DNA of 64,000 bases from Alkalinema sp. FACHB-956 (GCF_014697025.1 NZ_JACJRC010000023.1:19613-83612); one strand, 5' to 3'; positions 45,320 through 54,843 are shown, counted from the first letter of the stretch. A program made the numbers and translations. The notes: a model not told the origin generated them from the sequence alone.

Positions 45320-46395
45320 TGGATTTCCTTTCCTGTTCCCAATTCGGTTTGGATTCGCTTTAGCATCCAGTCAAATCGTGCTTCGGCGAGGGCGACTTTG
45401 TTTAAGAATTCACCGTCGGGGGCTGGGTCAGATTCATCCAGGCTGTTTCCATGGCCGAGGTGTTGCAACAGGATTGTTTGCTGGTGGGTCAGGATGATGG
45501 TTAGCATATGGTAAAAGCGACTGGCGAATTCCACATCATGGTGAAGTTTGGCCGAGAGTCGCCAGCGGGGAATGGAGAGGACTTTGGATTCCCGTAGCGC
45601 TCTAACGGTTAGATCACTGGGATAGGCATTGACCAAAGCCGTTTCACCAATGAAATCCCCCCGAGACAGTCGCGCAAATTCTGTAAATCGATCGGTGGAA
45701 TCTACGGTCGAGAGTAAGCTAAATGCTGTCAGTAAGGACGATCGCGAATCTGTGCTGAGGCCCAAGGCTAGGGTGCCGTCTAGGAGAATGTGTAGGGCAT
45801 CGATCGGTTGTGCTTTTTGAATCAGATTCGTATTCGCTGGTAGTAATTGCACTGTACCCACTGTGATGAGCCAATCTAAATCACTATCTTCAAGGATCGA
45901 AAAGATGGTAACGGATTCCCGTTGGGGTTGATTGGCCAAGGCAGCGGGGGTATTTAATTGTTTTTTTAAGCGGTTGAGCCGTCGGGCTAAGAGTCGTGCT
46001 TGGGCTTGGTAGAGATGGGCTGCGAAGCTGGGATCGTCTTGGAGTTTTTGTTGGAGTTTAGCTTGGGGAATGGCCAGCAGTGACGCCCGATCGAGGGCTT
46101 GAAGGGTGATGGGGCGATAGCCGCTATCTTGAGCGGATAAAAACCCTAACAATTCACCGCTCGCCAGTTGGGTCAGGGGTTGGGTACTCTGGGTTCTAGC
46201 GCTATGCTCGATCGTGTTTTGCTCGATCGTGGTGGCATAAAGGGCGAGTTTGCCTTCCAAAAGCACGTAGGCATTGTCCTGAAAAGATTCCCGATCGCTG
46301 AGGATGTCGTGGGCTTGGAGTTGGTGGGGTTGACCCACGGTTTGCAGCCAATGGATGTCCTGACTGCTGAGGGTTTGAAGCAGAATATCTGTCAT
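45313..46395 (-). CDS. Cyclic-nucleotide-binding-fold protein of the NHLM operon
   Basis: The 360-residue protein shows two cNMP-binding-like beta-roll halves. The first (about 10-130) includes YVLLEGKLALYA, LASGELLGFLSA and LDRASLLAIP; the second (about 165-300) includes NLIQKAQPIDALHILLDGTLAL, RGDFIGETALVNA and LRESKVLSIPRW. No DNA-binding helix-turn-helix is evident, so it is not a typical CRP regulator. Similar proteins accompany NHLM exporters and may gate or assemble the transporter, since the second ABC protein seems to have a related N-terminal region. Whether it binds a nucleotide is unknown. It lies 29 nt after precursor gene 2 and overlaps the HlyD-like gene. Confidence 0.82.
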   Translation of the reverse strand: MTDILLQTLSSQDIHWLQTVGQPHQLQAHDILSDRESFQDNAYVLLEGKLALYATTIEQNTIEHSARTQSTQPLTQLASGELLGFLSAQDSGYRPITLQALDRASLLAIPQAKLQQKLQDDPSFAAHLYQAQARLLARRLNRLKKQLNTPAALANQPQRESVTIFSILEDSDLDWLITVGTVQLLPANTNLIQKAQPIDALHILLDGTLALGLSTDSRSSLLTAFSLLSTVDSTDRFTEFARLSRGDFIGETALVNAYPSDLTVRALRESKVLSIPRWRLSAKLHHDVEFASRFYHMLTIILTHQQTILLQHLGHGNSLDESDPAPDGEFLNKVALAEARFDWMLKRIQTELGTGKEIQW

Positions 46396-46424
46396 GGTGC
46401 AGGGGGCAGGGGAATGGGGATTTC

Positions 46425-46733
46425 TTAGCCAAAATCGATGACTTCGCTGGCTTGGCTGTTGATTTCTTCCAGTTGCATCGAGAAAGAGGTAATGGAAGTG
46501 CCATCCGGTTTGACGATCGTTTGGCCGGAGATACTGAGGCTGCGTTTGGAGAAGCTCGCTTGGGACGCACGGAGGCCACCCCGTCTACGCCATCCTAGGG
46601 AACGTCTCTGTCCACAGGCCCCAACAATGTCATCGAGGTCGTCATCGGCCAGTTCTTCGATCTCCAAGGAGGTTTCTAGGGAGTCTGCGAGGGCTAAATC
46701 GGTTGGATTGTCATGATTTTGGGAAGGCATCAT
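46425..46733 (-). CDS. Putative GG/GA-leader secreted peptide precursor 2
   Basis: A 102-residue peptide with an acidic leader EIEELADDDLDDIVGA (about 24-39), ending in a GA double-glycine-type site. An Arg-rich insertion follows (RRSLGWRRRGG), then a core segment of about 45 residues. The core SFSKRSLSISGQTIVKPDG aligns with NFNRSRTAMSGTTFAGPDG of the neighbouring peptide: F-x-R/K-S, S-G-x-T, P-D-G, then F, E-x-I and a terminal Asp. The leader layout fits cleavage and export by the C39 exporter three genes downstream. No lanthionine, YcaO, radical-SAM or ATP-grasp enzyme is encoded nearby. The single Cys is Cys40, right after the predicted site. No good Shine-Dalgarno is visible, and two adjacent ATGs are possible starts. 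Confidence 0.72.
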   Translation of the reverse strand: MMPSQNHDNPTDLALADSLETSLEIEELADDDLDDIVGACGQRRSLGWRRRGGLRASQASFSKRSLSISGQTIVKPDGTSITSFSMQLEEINSQASEVIDFG

Positions 46734-46842
46734 GGTGAGTAGAGACAGGAGGTTAGAGGAAGGAAAGTCCCAGCAGCCGAAGCCGCTGGTGACTTTGTTG
46801 GATGTGGTGAGTTTATGAACTTGAGGATATCGATCGCAGGCG

Positions 46843-47127
46843 TTAATCCATCATGAAGTCCGTGGACGAGGAGCTAATATCTTCGGTTTTCAGGTCGAAG
46901 GTGGAACCTGCACCGTCGGGGCCTGCAAAGGTGGTCCCGCTCATTGCGGTGCGACTCCGGTTAAAGTTAGCATTGGAAAAACGCATAGCGCCTCCTCCCG
47001 CTGTGTCGAGTTCATCATCTTCTAGTTCGACAATGCCCGAATCCGAACTTTCTACAATGCTAAATCCTGCACCATTTGCACCGACATATTCGATCGTGCT
47101 GATTTCGGTTTGTTGAATGGTTGTCAT
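46843..47127 (-). CDS. Putative double-glycine secreted peptide precursor 1
   Basis: A 94-residue peptide with a leader ending in VELEDDELDTAGGG (about 33-46), a classic acidic double-glycine leader. The core AMRFSNANFNRSRTAMSG and the rest is Ser/Thr/Asp-rich with no Cys. It is homologous to the neighbouring peptide through F-N-R-S, M-S-G-x-T, G-P-D-G, TFDL, E-D-I and a C-terminal Asp. The ATG at 47127 has AGGAG 7 nt upstream, a much stronger translation signal than precursor 2, so it may be the more abundant product. It is the first gene of the export operon. Function could be a bacteriocin, a signalling peptide or a structural secreted peptide; I recognise no named family. Confidence 0.72.
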   Translation of the reverse strand: MTTIQQTEISTIEYVGANGAGFSIVESSDSGIVELEDDELDTAGGGAMRFSNANFNRSRTAMSGTTFAGPDGAGSTFDLKTEDISSSSTDFMMD

Positions 47128-47385
47128 TGTCTGTCTCCTGATATGTTTTCTTGCATGGGAATTGGATTCCAGTAGGCTTGTTTTTGCCTACACATTCCTC
47201 TCATTCTTAGGTTTAAAACCCTATGCAAGAATTTTCAGATTTTTGGGAAATGAGCTGGAGATCAAAGGTTTGAGGCGAACGGCTGGGGACGTGCAGGTAC
47301 TGTAGGTGAAGGTGCTAGGCTTGGGGAGAGTTTCACGATCGCGCAAGAGTTGCGGTAGACGGTACAGGTTGTAAATTGTGAATCT

Positions 47386-47820
47386 TTAAGCGGGAACTCT
47401 TACCAAATTGGCAATGCTACTACTAATTCGAGTAAAGTGTTTGGGGTTGAGTGTGAGTAGCTGATCTGCATTGATCGATAAAGCTGCTTGAGCGATTAAG
47501 GTATCAAAGATACCGCCACCCGGAAGATTAAGTGCAACCATCTGAGCGATCGCAGCCTGATAAATCTCAGGTGTTAATGTTACAGGTTCCAAATAGCTAA
47601 TCATGTCTGCAATCAATGCAGATGCTTCTTGGGGTGAAACTTTGGGCTGAATTGGGTAGCGGGTGCTAATCGAATATAATTCTGCAAGGCTATGGGTTGA
47701 AATAAATCCTTGAACTTGTCTCGATCTAGCCATATTAAGTTCTGGGAAGCAAGCATGATGGCTAGGATGACTTGAGATTAGTGCAGCAAAAACGACTGAC
47801 GTATCGTACAAAATTTTCAC
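47386..47820 (-). CDS. vapC: PIN-domain ribonuclease toxin
   Basis: The 144-residue PIN-fold protein has the acidic site residues expected of VapC: Asp6 (YDTSVVFAAL), Glu in HSLAELYS (about 47) and Asp in GGGIFDTLIAQAAL (about 105). A C-terminal LTLNPKHF strand stands where many have an Asn/Asp pair. VapC toxins cut tRNA or rRNA until bound by the antitoxin. Its ATG overlaps the stop of the antitoxin gene by 4 bp, the usual type II arrangement. Confidence 0.88.
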   Translation of the reverse strand: MKILYDTSVVFAALISSHPSHHACFPELNMARSRQVQGFISTHSLAELYSISTRYPIQPKVSPQEASALIADMISYLEPVTLTPEIYQAAIAQMVALNLPGGGIFDTLIAQAALSINADQLLTLNPKHFTRISSSIANLVRVPA

Positions 47821-48098
47821 AGTCCCATTTGATCCCGAATACGTTCTTCTCTCAGTTCTTCAATCCAAGCATTAATGTCTATAGATGGATTAGAGTCGGT
47901 TTCAAGGATTAGAATTCCATTTTTACGGCGTAGACGACTTGATGGTTCTGTGGCAGGGGCTGCTTCTATAGATTGAGGGGGCCGTTGGAGACTATTTAGT
48001 TTTTCAGTGACAGCTTGTTGGAGCAGGTCATCGGGGGAAATGCCTTGGATTGCGGCCCATTGGTTAAGGGCTTCTTGAAGTTCTGTGGAGAGGTTCAT
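47817..48098 (-). CDS. vapB: Antitoxin partner of the PIN toxin
   Basis: The 93-residue protein precedes the PIN toxin with a 4-bp overlap. The N-terminal half (LSTELQEALNQWAAIQG) looks like a ribbon-helix-helix or helical dimerisation region. The C-terminal acidic/hydrophobic tail (NGILILETDSNPSIDINAWI) is the likely toxin-neutralising segment. The class of DNA-binding fold is not certain. Confidence 0.78.
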   Translation of the reverse strand: MNLSTELQEALNQWAAIQGISPDDLLQQAVTEKLNSLQRPPQSIEAAPATEPSSRLRRKNGILILETDSNPSIDINAWIEELREERIRDQMGL

Positions 48099-48245
48099 AG
48101 GGAACTAGATCTTTGTTAGCTGATTAAATTGATATTATAGCCGATCGATTTTGGGGCTAAATCTGAAATTTTGGCAATCTCCATAAGCTCCGATCGCTCA
48201 GAATGATATGTTGATGTTGGTTTAATTCCCGTGGAGAATGGTCAA

Positions 48246-51200
48246 ATGTTGCCCTTGCGATCGCATCTTTGGATTTCTCTGGTTTTGGCGGTTATGGCTC
48301 CGATCGTTCCAGCCGCGATCGAACCCATGGGTCAGACAGCCCAGGCAACGGAGGTACAGCAATCGCCAAAAAGCCAGAAAACCAAGGCCAATCTACTTGT
48401 GCGGCAGGGACTTCAACAAGTTGAGAAGAAACAGTTTGACGCAGCACGGCAACTTTTTGAGCAGGCATTGGGCATCTATCGTCAGTTGCAAGACCGCAAG
48501 GGGGAAGTCAAGGCATTACTGAGCTTAGGAAAGGCTTACCAAGGACTATCCCAAAACGATAAGGCGATCGAAGTATTTCAGCAAGCTGCTCAGATCAGTC
48601 GTGAGAACAATGATTTAAAACAAGAAAAGCAAGCTTTAGGAGAGTTAGTTCGTCTCTATGAGAAACAAGAGAAAATTACTCAATTGATCGAAGCATTTCA
48701 AAAACTTTTGGTGAATGGCCAAACTACAAATGACCTTACAACCCAAACGGGGGCTTGGTTGGGATTAATGGCATTTTACGAACGAGCCAAGCAACCCCAA
48801 AAATCGACTGAAGCCTATCAACAAGCGATCGCCTTAGTCAAAAATCATCCCAATCCAACGGAGCAAATCGAAGTCCTCACAAAGATGGCAGATTTGCTCC
48901 AATCATCGAAGCATCGCGACAAAGCTATAGAAATCTACCAGCAATTAGTCACAATCTATCAAGTGCAGAAACAATCTAAGAAGGTTGGTATGACATTAAT
49001 GGAGATGGGAAAACTACAACTTGAGTTAAATCGCTACGACCAAGCCAAAGATCTGCATCAGCAAGCATTAACAATCTTTGAAGCCAATGATGATCCCTCG
49101 GGGCAATATTTAGCATTTGTGAATTTGGGAATCGTTTATAAAGAACTGAAGCAGTACGACCAAGCGATCGCCTTCTATCAACGGGCACTCATGATCTCAC
49201 CTGATACGGTTGCTGCGTCCGTTGCTGAAGCAACAGCACTCGATCAATTAGGTGATATCTATAAAATTTTGGCGCAGTATCCCAAAGCTTTAGAAAACTA
49301 TCAGCAAGCGCTCAAGCTCGCTCAAATTGAAAAGAAGAAAGGTATTGTAGCCAACGTTCTCAAAAAGATTGGCGATATCTACCAGGAACAGACAGAATAT
49401 ACTAAAGCCCTCGAAGCCTATCAACAAGCTTTAGTCCTGTATAAAAAACTTAATTACAAATCACGGAGGGCTGCACTACTGATGCAAATGGGGCAGGTGT
49501 ATGTTGCCTTAGGTCGCTATGCCGAAGCGATTCCCCAATATCAAGAAGCACTAATCCTCGCACAAGAGGCGAAAGATAAAGGAGGAATTTTTGCAGCTCG
49601 CGGTTATCTAGCCATAGCCTACCGGAAACTTGGAAAGAAAGCACCTCTATCAGAAATTTTTCAAGAACTATCTACAATAGCCAATAAGAGTAATATTTCA
49701 AAAAACGTTGAGCAGTTAGAGTGGTATCAGACGCTCTTAGCAACTGCTGGCAGATTGGCATCCCCAGAAATTGAGAAACAGCATACTAGCAAGATTGCTG
49801 AAAGAATCGAGGAAACATTGAATGACCTCGCTGAGGCTAGAAAAACAGGTGAGCGGAAAGATGAAGCACGTGAACTGACAAAATTAGGTCAGCTACATTA
49901 CACTCAGGGCAAGTATCCTGAAGCGCTGGAATTCTATCAACAGGCACTTAAAATTTATCGATCGATCGGCAATAAAGCCGAACAGGGGAATGTGCTGAAC
50001 TACATGGGGGTTACAGTGGCCCGTGCTGCCCAGCCTGCCCAAGCCTTAGAACTCTTTCAGCAAGCATTGGCCATTCACCAGCAAACCGGCGATCGTCCCG
50101 GTGAATCCCTCACCCTCAGTAATATTGGCTATTTGCTCAATCTTCAAAATCAACCCGAACTCGCGATCGTCTTCTATAAGCAATCGGTCAATGTTCAAGA
50201 AACCATTCGTGCAGGCATTCAAAAACTGCCCCAAGATGTACAAGAATCCTATACCCAATCCGTTGCCGATACCTATCGGGCCTTAGCTGACTTACTGATT
50301 ACCCAAGGTCGCATTGGCGAAGCACAACAGGTTTTAGAACGCTTAAAAATCCAAGAAATTAACGAATTTACCCGCAGTACCCGCAGCCCCCAAACCATCC
50401 GTGATATTGAACTCACCACCCACGAAACCGAGATCAAAAATAAACACACAACGTTGATCGCCTTTGGCAATCAATTCTATGAATGCGATCGGCCCCAACA
50501 ACGCTGTACCCAATACAACGAACTTAAAACCCAATACCAATCCCTCTCCAAAGAATTCCTAGCCTTCGTCGATACCCTCAAACAACAACTCCAAGAAGAG
50601 CAACAAAACAGCCTCAAAACTGCCACCGATGACTTTCAGAAAAGTGCCCAACGCATCGTCCAGGCCCATCCCAACTCCATTCTCATCTATCCCCTCGTCC
50701 TCCAAGACAAAACCCGCATCCTCTGGTCTAGCAAAGGCGGGGTCTTCAGCAAAAACGCCACCTGCAACCTCGGTGAAGTCGCCCTCAGCCAAAAAGTCAC
50801 CGCATTTAATACCCTCCTCAGCCAAAGAGGCGACGAAAGCCAACTCAAAGCCATCGGCAAAGAACTCTACAACTGCCTGATCAAACCCCTCGAACCCGAA
50901 CTCACCACCAACGGAATCCAGCATCTCATCTTAGTTCCCGATCGCGTCACCAGCTACATCCCGATCGGCGCACTCCACGACGGTCAGCAATACCTCATCC
51001 AACGCTTCGCCACCTCCAGCATCCTCGCCGCCAGCAAAACCGACACCCGCGACACCCTCCCCAAAGCATCTCCTACCCTCGGCTTCGGCCTCTCAGAGGC
51101 CCACACCCCCTTCTCCGCCCTCCCCAACGTCCCCAAAGAACTGCATAACATCATCAAAACCAGTCCCCAAGATCAAACCGGCCTCTTCCCTGGCCAAATC

Positions 51201-51767
51201 TTTTTAAATCAAGCCTTCGATCGTAACGCCCTAGAAGATAACCTCAGCGGCTACAAAATTATCCACATCGCCACCCACGCCGAATTCAAACCCAGTCAGC
51301 CCAAATCCTCCTACTTCCTCCTAGGCAACGGTACCCCCTACGCCATTCCCGACATCGCCACCCTCCGCCACCTGGAAGACATTCACCTCGTTGTCCTCTC
51401 CGCCTGCGAAACGGGCAAAGGCGGCGGTGCAGAAATCGCTGGATTGAGTTCCTACTTCATTGGCGATGACAGCAAAGCCAAAGCAGTTTTGGCATCCCTG
51501 TGGAAAGTCTCCGATAGCAGCACTGCCCTTTTAATGCAACAGTTCTACGCCCATTTAGCCAACGGTAAAAGTAAAGTTGCTGCAATGCAAGCCGTACAGC
51601 AAGATTTCATTGGTGGTAAACTGAATCCCACCGTAGCTGCCAACCTACCCCGAGGAGACTTTGAAGCGATTATTCCAGACACCGTCCGATCGCTCTTCTC
51701 CCAACCCAGCAGCTATACCCACCCCTACTACTGGGCACCCTTCATCCTCATCGGCAATGGCTTATAA
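48246..51767 (+). CDS. TPR-repeat CHAT-domain protease 1, exported
   Basis: The 1173-residue protein has a signal peptide (MLPLRSHLWISLVLAVMAPIV), about 15 TPR units (about 40-690), a helical linker and a C-terminal caspase-like CHAT domain (about 830-1173). The putative catalytic pair is His1011 (HIATHAEF) and Cys1054 (LSACETG). CHAT proteins are clan CD proteases linked to caspase cascades, and TPRs are sensor or partner-binding domains. The ATG at 48246 is preferred because GGAG lies 9 nt upstream; a GTG start five codons earlier is possible. The tail end is 21 nt from an orthocaspase gene, so the two are almost certainly co-transcribed. Confidence 0.9.
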   Translation: MLPLRSHLWISLVLAVMAPIVPAAIEPMGQTAQATEVQQSPKSQKTKANLLVRQGLQQVEKKQFDAARQLFEQALGIYRQLQDRKGEVKALLSLGKAYQGLSQNDKAIEVFQQAAQISRENNDLKQEKQALGELVRLYEKQEKITQLIEAFQKLLVNGQTTNDLTTQTGAWLGLMAFYERAKQPQKSTEAYQQAIALVKNHPNPTEQIEVLTKMADLLQSSKHRDKAIEIYQQLVTIYQVQKQSKKVGMTLMEMGKLQLELNRYDQAKDLHQQALTIFEANDDPSGQYLAFVNLGIVYKELKQYDQAIAFYQRALMISPDTVAASVAEATALDQLGDIYKILAQYPKALENYQQALKLAQIEKKKGIVANVLKKIGDIYQEQTEYTKALEAYQQALVLYKKLNYKSRRAALLMQMGQVYVALGRYAEAIPQYQEALILAQEAKDKGGIFAARGYLAIAYRKLGKKAPLSEIFQELSTIANKSNISKNVEQLEWYQTLLATAGRLASPEIEKQHTSKIAERIEETLNDLAEARKTGERKDEARELTKLGQLHYTQGKYPEALEFYQQALKIYRSIGNKAEQGNVLNYMGVTVARAAQPAQALELFQQALAIHQQTGDRPGESLTLSNIGYLLNLQNQPELAIVFYKQSVNVQETIRAGIQKLPQDVQESYTQSVADTYRALADLLITQGRIGEAQQVLERLKIQEINEFTRSTRSPQTIRDIELTTHETEIKNKHTTLIAFGNQFYECDRPQQRCTQYNELKTQYQSLSKEFLAFVDTLKQQLQEEQQNSLKTATDDFQKSAQRIVQAHPNSILIYPLVLQDKTRILWSSKGGVFSKNATCNLGEVALSQKVTAFNTLLSQRGDESQLKAIGKELYNCLIKPLEPELTTNGIQHLILVPDRVTSYIPIGALHDGQQYLIQRFATSSILAASKTDTRDTLPKASPTLGFGLSEAHTPFSALPNVPKELHNIIKTSPQDQTGLFPGQIFLNQAFDRNALEDNLSGYKIIHIATHAEFKPSQPKSSYFLLGNGTPYAIPDIATLRHLEDIHLVVLSACETGKGGGAEIAGLSSYFIGDDSKAKAVLASLWKVSDSSTALLMQQFYAHLANGKSKVAAMQAVQQDFIGGKLNPTVAANLPRGDFEAIIPDTVRSLFSQPSSYTHPYYWAPFILIGNGL

Positions 51768-51788
51768 AACTTCCTCCCGAATTCTCCT

Positions 51789-54029
51789 ATGCTAACTCGT
51801 CGTCATTTCCTGCAATTCACGAGCTCTGCCCTCAGCACGATCGCCCTGAGCCAGCTAGACTCCTTTACCCAAGCTGCCAACCTCCTCGCCCAACCCAGCC
51901 CCCGCAAATATGCCCTCCTTGTTGGCATTGATAGCTACGATATCGATCCCCTCAAGGGTTGCAACACCGACGTTGATCTGCAGCGGGAACTGTTAATTCA
52001 TCGCTATGGGTTTACTCCCAACGACATTGTCGAACTCCGCGATCGCAACGCCACCTACAACAACATCATCACTGCATTCCAACAGCATTTAATTCATCAA
52101 GCCCAACCCGGCGATCTGGTCGTTTTCCATTTTTCTGGGCATGGTTCCCGTGTGCGCGATCGCCAAGCCATTCCTGAACTGATTCGGAATGGCATTGGCC
52201 TAAATGGCACGATCGTTCCCGTCGATTGGCAAACCAACAATCCGCAGCAAGTTCGGCAAATCATGGGGAAGACGCTGTTTTTGCTCAGCAGCCAACTGAA
52301 AACGAATAACGTTGTGATGATTTTGGATAGCTGTCACTCGGAAGGGGGACTGCGGGGGAACTCACGGGTGCGATCGCTGGATTCCCGTATGAGTAGTGGC
52401 GATCAATTGCCTCACGTCATTGGCGCTGAAGCGGAATTACAAAGCCGACTCCAAACCGCGATCGGCTGGGGCGATGCAGAACTCCAGAATCGTCGTAAAC
52501 AAGGAATCGCTAAAGGCGTTGCCATGGGAGCCGCCAGCTTTGACAAACTGGCAGATGTGGTCAATCCAGAAGCCCTCGAACTGTCCCAGAATGACTTTAC
52601 TGCTGGGGCATTTACCTATTTATTCACTCGTTATCTCTGGCAATCTACAGGAGCGCGATCGCTGGATTCTGTGTTTTCCCAACTGGTTCTCAGTAGCATT
52701 CTCAGTTCCAATAATCCTGACCAGGCCCCCGTTTACAAAGTCGCTCCCAACAGCGGCAATGGCCGGAAACCCATTTTCTTTACACCCAGTGCTTTGCCCG
52801 CTGCCGAGGGGGTAATTCATCTGCCGCCCAAGGGCGATCAAGTGCAATTCTGGTTGGGCGGGGCTGCTCCTGATTGTCTCCAGGCATACGAGACAGCGGT
52901 TTTCAACATCCTCGATCGCCGAGGTAATATCCTAGGTGAAATTCAACAAACCCATCGATCGGGCTTAGTCGGCTATGGAAAACTGATCCCCAGTTCGACC
53001 CTTCAGGCTCCAACACAGTTGCAGGTGGGAATGCTGCTGCGGGAAAAAGTGCGGGGCATTCCCGATCATTTGACTCTCAAAATTGGGCTTGATGCTTCCC
53101 TGGGTGAGGCTTTGCCAATTATCCAACAGGGCTTGTTGGAGATGGCGAAGGTTGCAGTGGTCCCGATCGCAGAACAGCAAGAACTCCATTACATCGTCGG
53201 GCGCGTGGAAAACTTGGACAGTCCCACTCCGCGCAGCATAGCTCAACGATCGCAAAAGGGGCAATGGTGTCTACTCACGCCAGCCTTGGAGCCGTTACCC
53301 GGTGCACTGGGCGACCCCAATGACACCGTTGAAACCATGCTCGATCAATTGCGTCGCCGCCTGAAAACGCTGCAAGCTAAACAGTTGCTTAAAACGATGA
53401 TGGGCGATGCCTCGACGATGAAGATTAGTGTTGATTTAGTACCTGCGGAAATCGTCGATCCCAAGGAAATGACGACTCGTCCGATCGGCCCAGCCCAAAC
53501 GGTGATGAGCCAAAGCGCGATCGCGACGAATCCAGCGGCGGTGGTTGTGTCTCCGAAGTTCAATCGGGGCACGATCGTCCAAGTCAGATTGCGCAATCAG
53601 GAAGCGGTACCGCTGTACATGGCTATGATGGTGATTTTCCGCGATGGCAGTCTGTCGGTAGCCTATCCCTATGCGATCGATGCTCCGATCGATGAAGCTT
53701 TGGTCGCGCCAACGAGTGAAAAATTATTGAAATATGCGTTTGAGCTGAAATTTGCAACTGTATTTGAGTTATTGGTGATTGCTAGTCGTCGGCCTTTGAA
53801 TAAATTATTGAAAGCCGTGAAAGAGATTGCTGATCAACGGGGTGAAGCGCATCGAGGTAAACCGATCGGATTAAAAGATGATCGGTCGATCGAGGTTGCT
53901 ACGGATATGTTGATGGAAATCGATGAGATTAGTCAACGGGCGGGGGCACGTCCGGCGTTGCCTGAGCGCAGGATTGTGGATATGAACCAGTTAGGAGTGC
54001 TATCCACGATCGTCCAGGTCAAGGGATGA
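51789..54029 (+). CDS. Orthocaspase (C14 caspase-like protease) 1 with Tat signal
   Basis: The 746-residue protein starts with a twin-arginine signal (TRRHFLQF, then ALSTIALSQ), indicating export in a folded state. The p20-like caspase domain (about 38-340) carries KYALLVGIDSY, the catalytic His118 in FSGHGS and Cys182 in LDSCHSEGG. A C-terminal DUF4384-like beta domain (about 590-700; VQVRLRNQEAVPLY and a following FRDGSLSVAYPY) may bind membrane or a ligand. Orthocaspases cleave after Arg/Lys and are implicated in cyanobacterial stress and cell death. It lies 21 nt after TPR-CHAT 1, which could be its activator or substrate. Confidence 0.92.
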   Translation: MLTRRHFLQFTSSALSTIALSQLDSFTQAANLLAQPSPRKYALLVGIDSYDIDPLKGCNTDVDLQRELLIHRYGFTPNDIVELRDRNATYNNIITAFQQHLIHQAQPGDLVVFHFSGHGSRVRDRQAIPELIRNGIGLNGTIVPVDWQTNNPQQVRQIMGKTLFLLSSQLKTNNVVMILDSCHSEGGLRGNSRVRSLDSRMSSGDQLPHVIGAEAELQSRLQTAIGWGDAELQNRRKQGIAKGVAMGAASFDKLADVVNPEALELSQNDFTAGAFTYLFTRYLWQSTGARSLDSVFSQLVLSSILSSNNPDQAPVYKVAPNSGNGRKPIFFTPSALPAAEGVIHLPPKGDQVQFWLGGAAPDCLQAYETAVFNILDRRGNILGEIQQTHRSGLVGYGKLIPSSTLQAPTQLQVGMLLREKVRGIPDHLTLKIGLDASLGEALPIIQQGLLEMAKVAVVPIAEQQELHYIVGRVENLDSPTPRSIAQRSQKGQWCLLTPALEPLPGALGDPNDTVETMLDQLRRRLKTLQAKQLLKTMMGDASTMKISVDLVPAEIVDPKEMTTRPIGPAQTVMSQSAIATNPAAVVVSPKFNRGTIVQVRLRNQEAVPLYMAMMVIFRDGSLSVAYPYAIDAPIDEALVAPTSEKLLKYAFELKFATVFELLVIASRRPLNKLLKAVKEIADQRGEAHRGKPIGLKDDRSIEVATDMLMEIDEISQRAGARPALPERRIVDMNQLGVLSTIVQVKG

Positions 54030-54045
54030 TTCTGGGTGAGCTGAA

Positions 54046-54843
54046 CTAGAGGGTCAGCGATCGTTGAAGTTGCTGAAGGGTTTCTAGGGAAAGTCCTGTG
54101 GTGCGGGCAATGACTTCTAGGGCCATGCCCTCACGCAATAAATTTTTGGCAATCTCTTGTAAAGTTTCTTGACGACCTTCTTGACGACCTTCTTGACGAC
54201 CTTCTTGATGGCCTTCTTGCTTGATGGCTTGATAGGTTACAGATTCTTGCATAACATCTCTCCGAATGATTTGTTGGATAATGCTCTGTTCTAATACTAA
54301 ACCAGCAAGAACGAAGGCTGAGGCGGCCAGTTCGGCTTGACGTTGGGGATCGGGGACACGATCGATCGCTTGGGCGGCTTGTTGCAAAACCTGGGCGGGA
54401 TCAGGGGTTTGGGCTAGGGCTGCGAAGGGGAGGAGGCCGGGGGATTGGAGGAAAAGGCTGGGAGGTTGTTCCCAGAGGCGAATGACATCAAATTCGTGGC
54501 GTGTTCGTTCTAGGTTGAAGGTGTTGATTAAGACTTGCTCAGAGGTTGTCCGTCTGAGGTAAATGACGACTTGGTGCATGGGTTTGCTGGGGAAGCGGCG
54601 ATGCACTCGGATGCGATAGTCGAGCAGCCGAAAGGGGATATCAGGGTCGGGTTGGGTTTGGAATTCGGCGTGGAGGACGATGTTATCGGCTTGCCGGAGG
54701 ATGAGGGCATCGGCACGGATGGGTTCGAGGGAGAGTTCTGTGGGACTCAGTTCGGTGAGTTCGATCGATTGGCCGAGGAGCCAGTTGGCGAAGTCTAGGG
54801 AGAATTGTTCGGCGAGTCGCCGACAGGTGGTATCGAAGCTCAT
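54046..54843 (-). CDS. Rpn-family recombination-promoting nuclease-like protein
   Basis: The 265-residue protein resembles the Rpn/PD-(D/E)xK transposase-like nucleases common in cyanobacteria. A core LEPIRADALILRQADNIVLH followed by AEFQTQPDPDIPFRLLDYR carries the D...ExQ catalytic layout. RLWEQPPSLFL and LQEIAKNLLREGMALEVIARTTGL follow at the C-terminus. A GHQEGRQEGRQEGRQE stretch (about 210-225) reflects a 12-bp tandem DNA repeat. It is convergent with the orthocaspase gene, with 16 bp between stops. It may be mobile-genome-related and is not an evident part of the protease set. Confidence 0.82.
   Translation of the reverse strand: MSFDTTCRRLAEQFSLDFANWLLGQSIELTELSPTELSLEPIRADALILRQADNIVLHAEFQTQPDPDIPFRLLDYRIRVHRRFPSKPMHQVVIYLRRTTSEQVLINTFNLERTRHEFDVIRLWEQPPSLFLQSPGLLPFAALAQTPDPAQVLQQAAQAIDRVPDPQRQAELAASAFVLAGLVLEQSIIQQIIRRDVMQESVTYQAIKQEGHQEGRQEGRQEGRQETLQEIAKNLLREGMALEVIARTTGLSLETLQQLQRSLTL

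Noticed and set aside
47117..47305. 62-codon plus-strand frame upstream of precursor peptide 1
   Set aside because: Overlaps the peptide's start region antisense; no ribosome-binding site, and membrane-like composition arises from AT-rich promoter DNA.
48231..48245. GTG start for TPR-CHAT 1
   Set aside because: The GTGGAG is better read as the Shine-Dalgarno of the ATG at 48246, which begins directly at the signal peptide.
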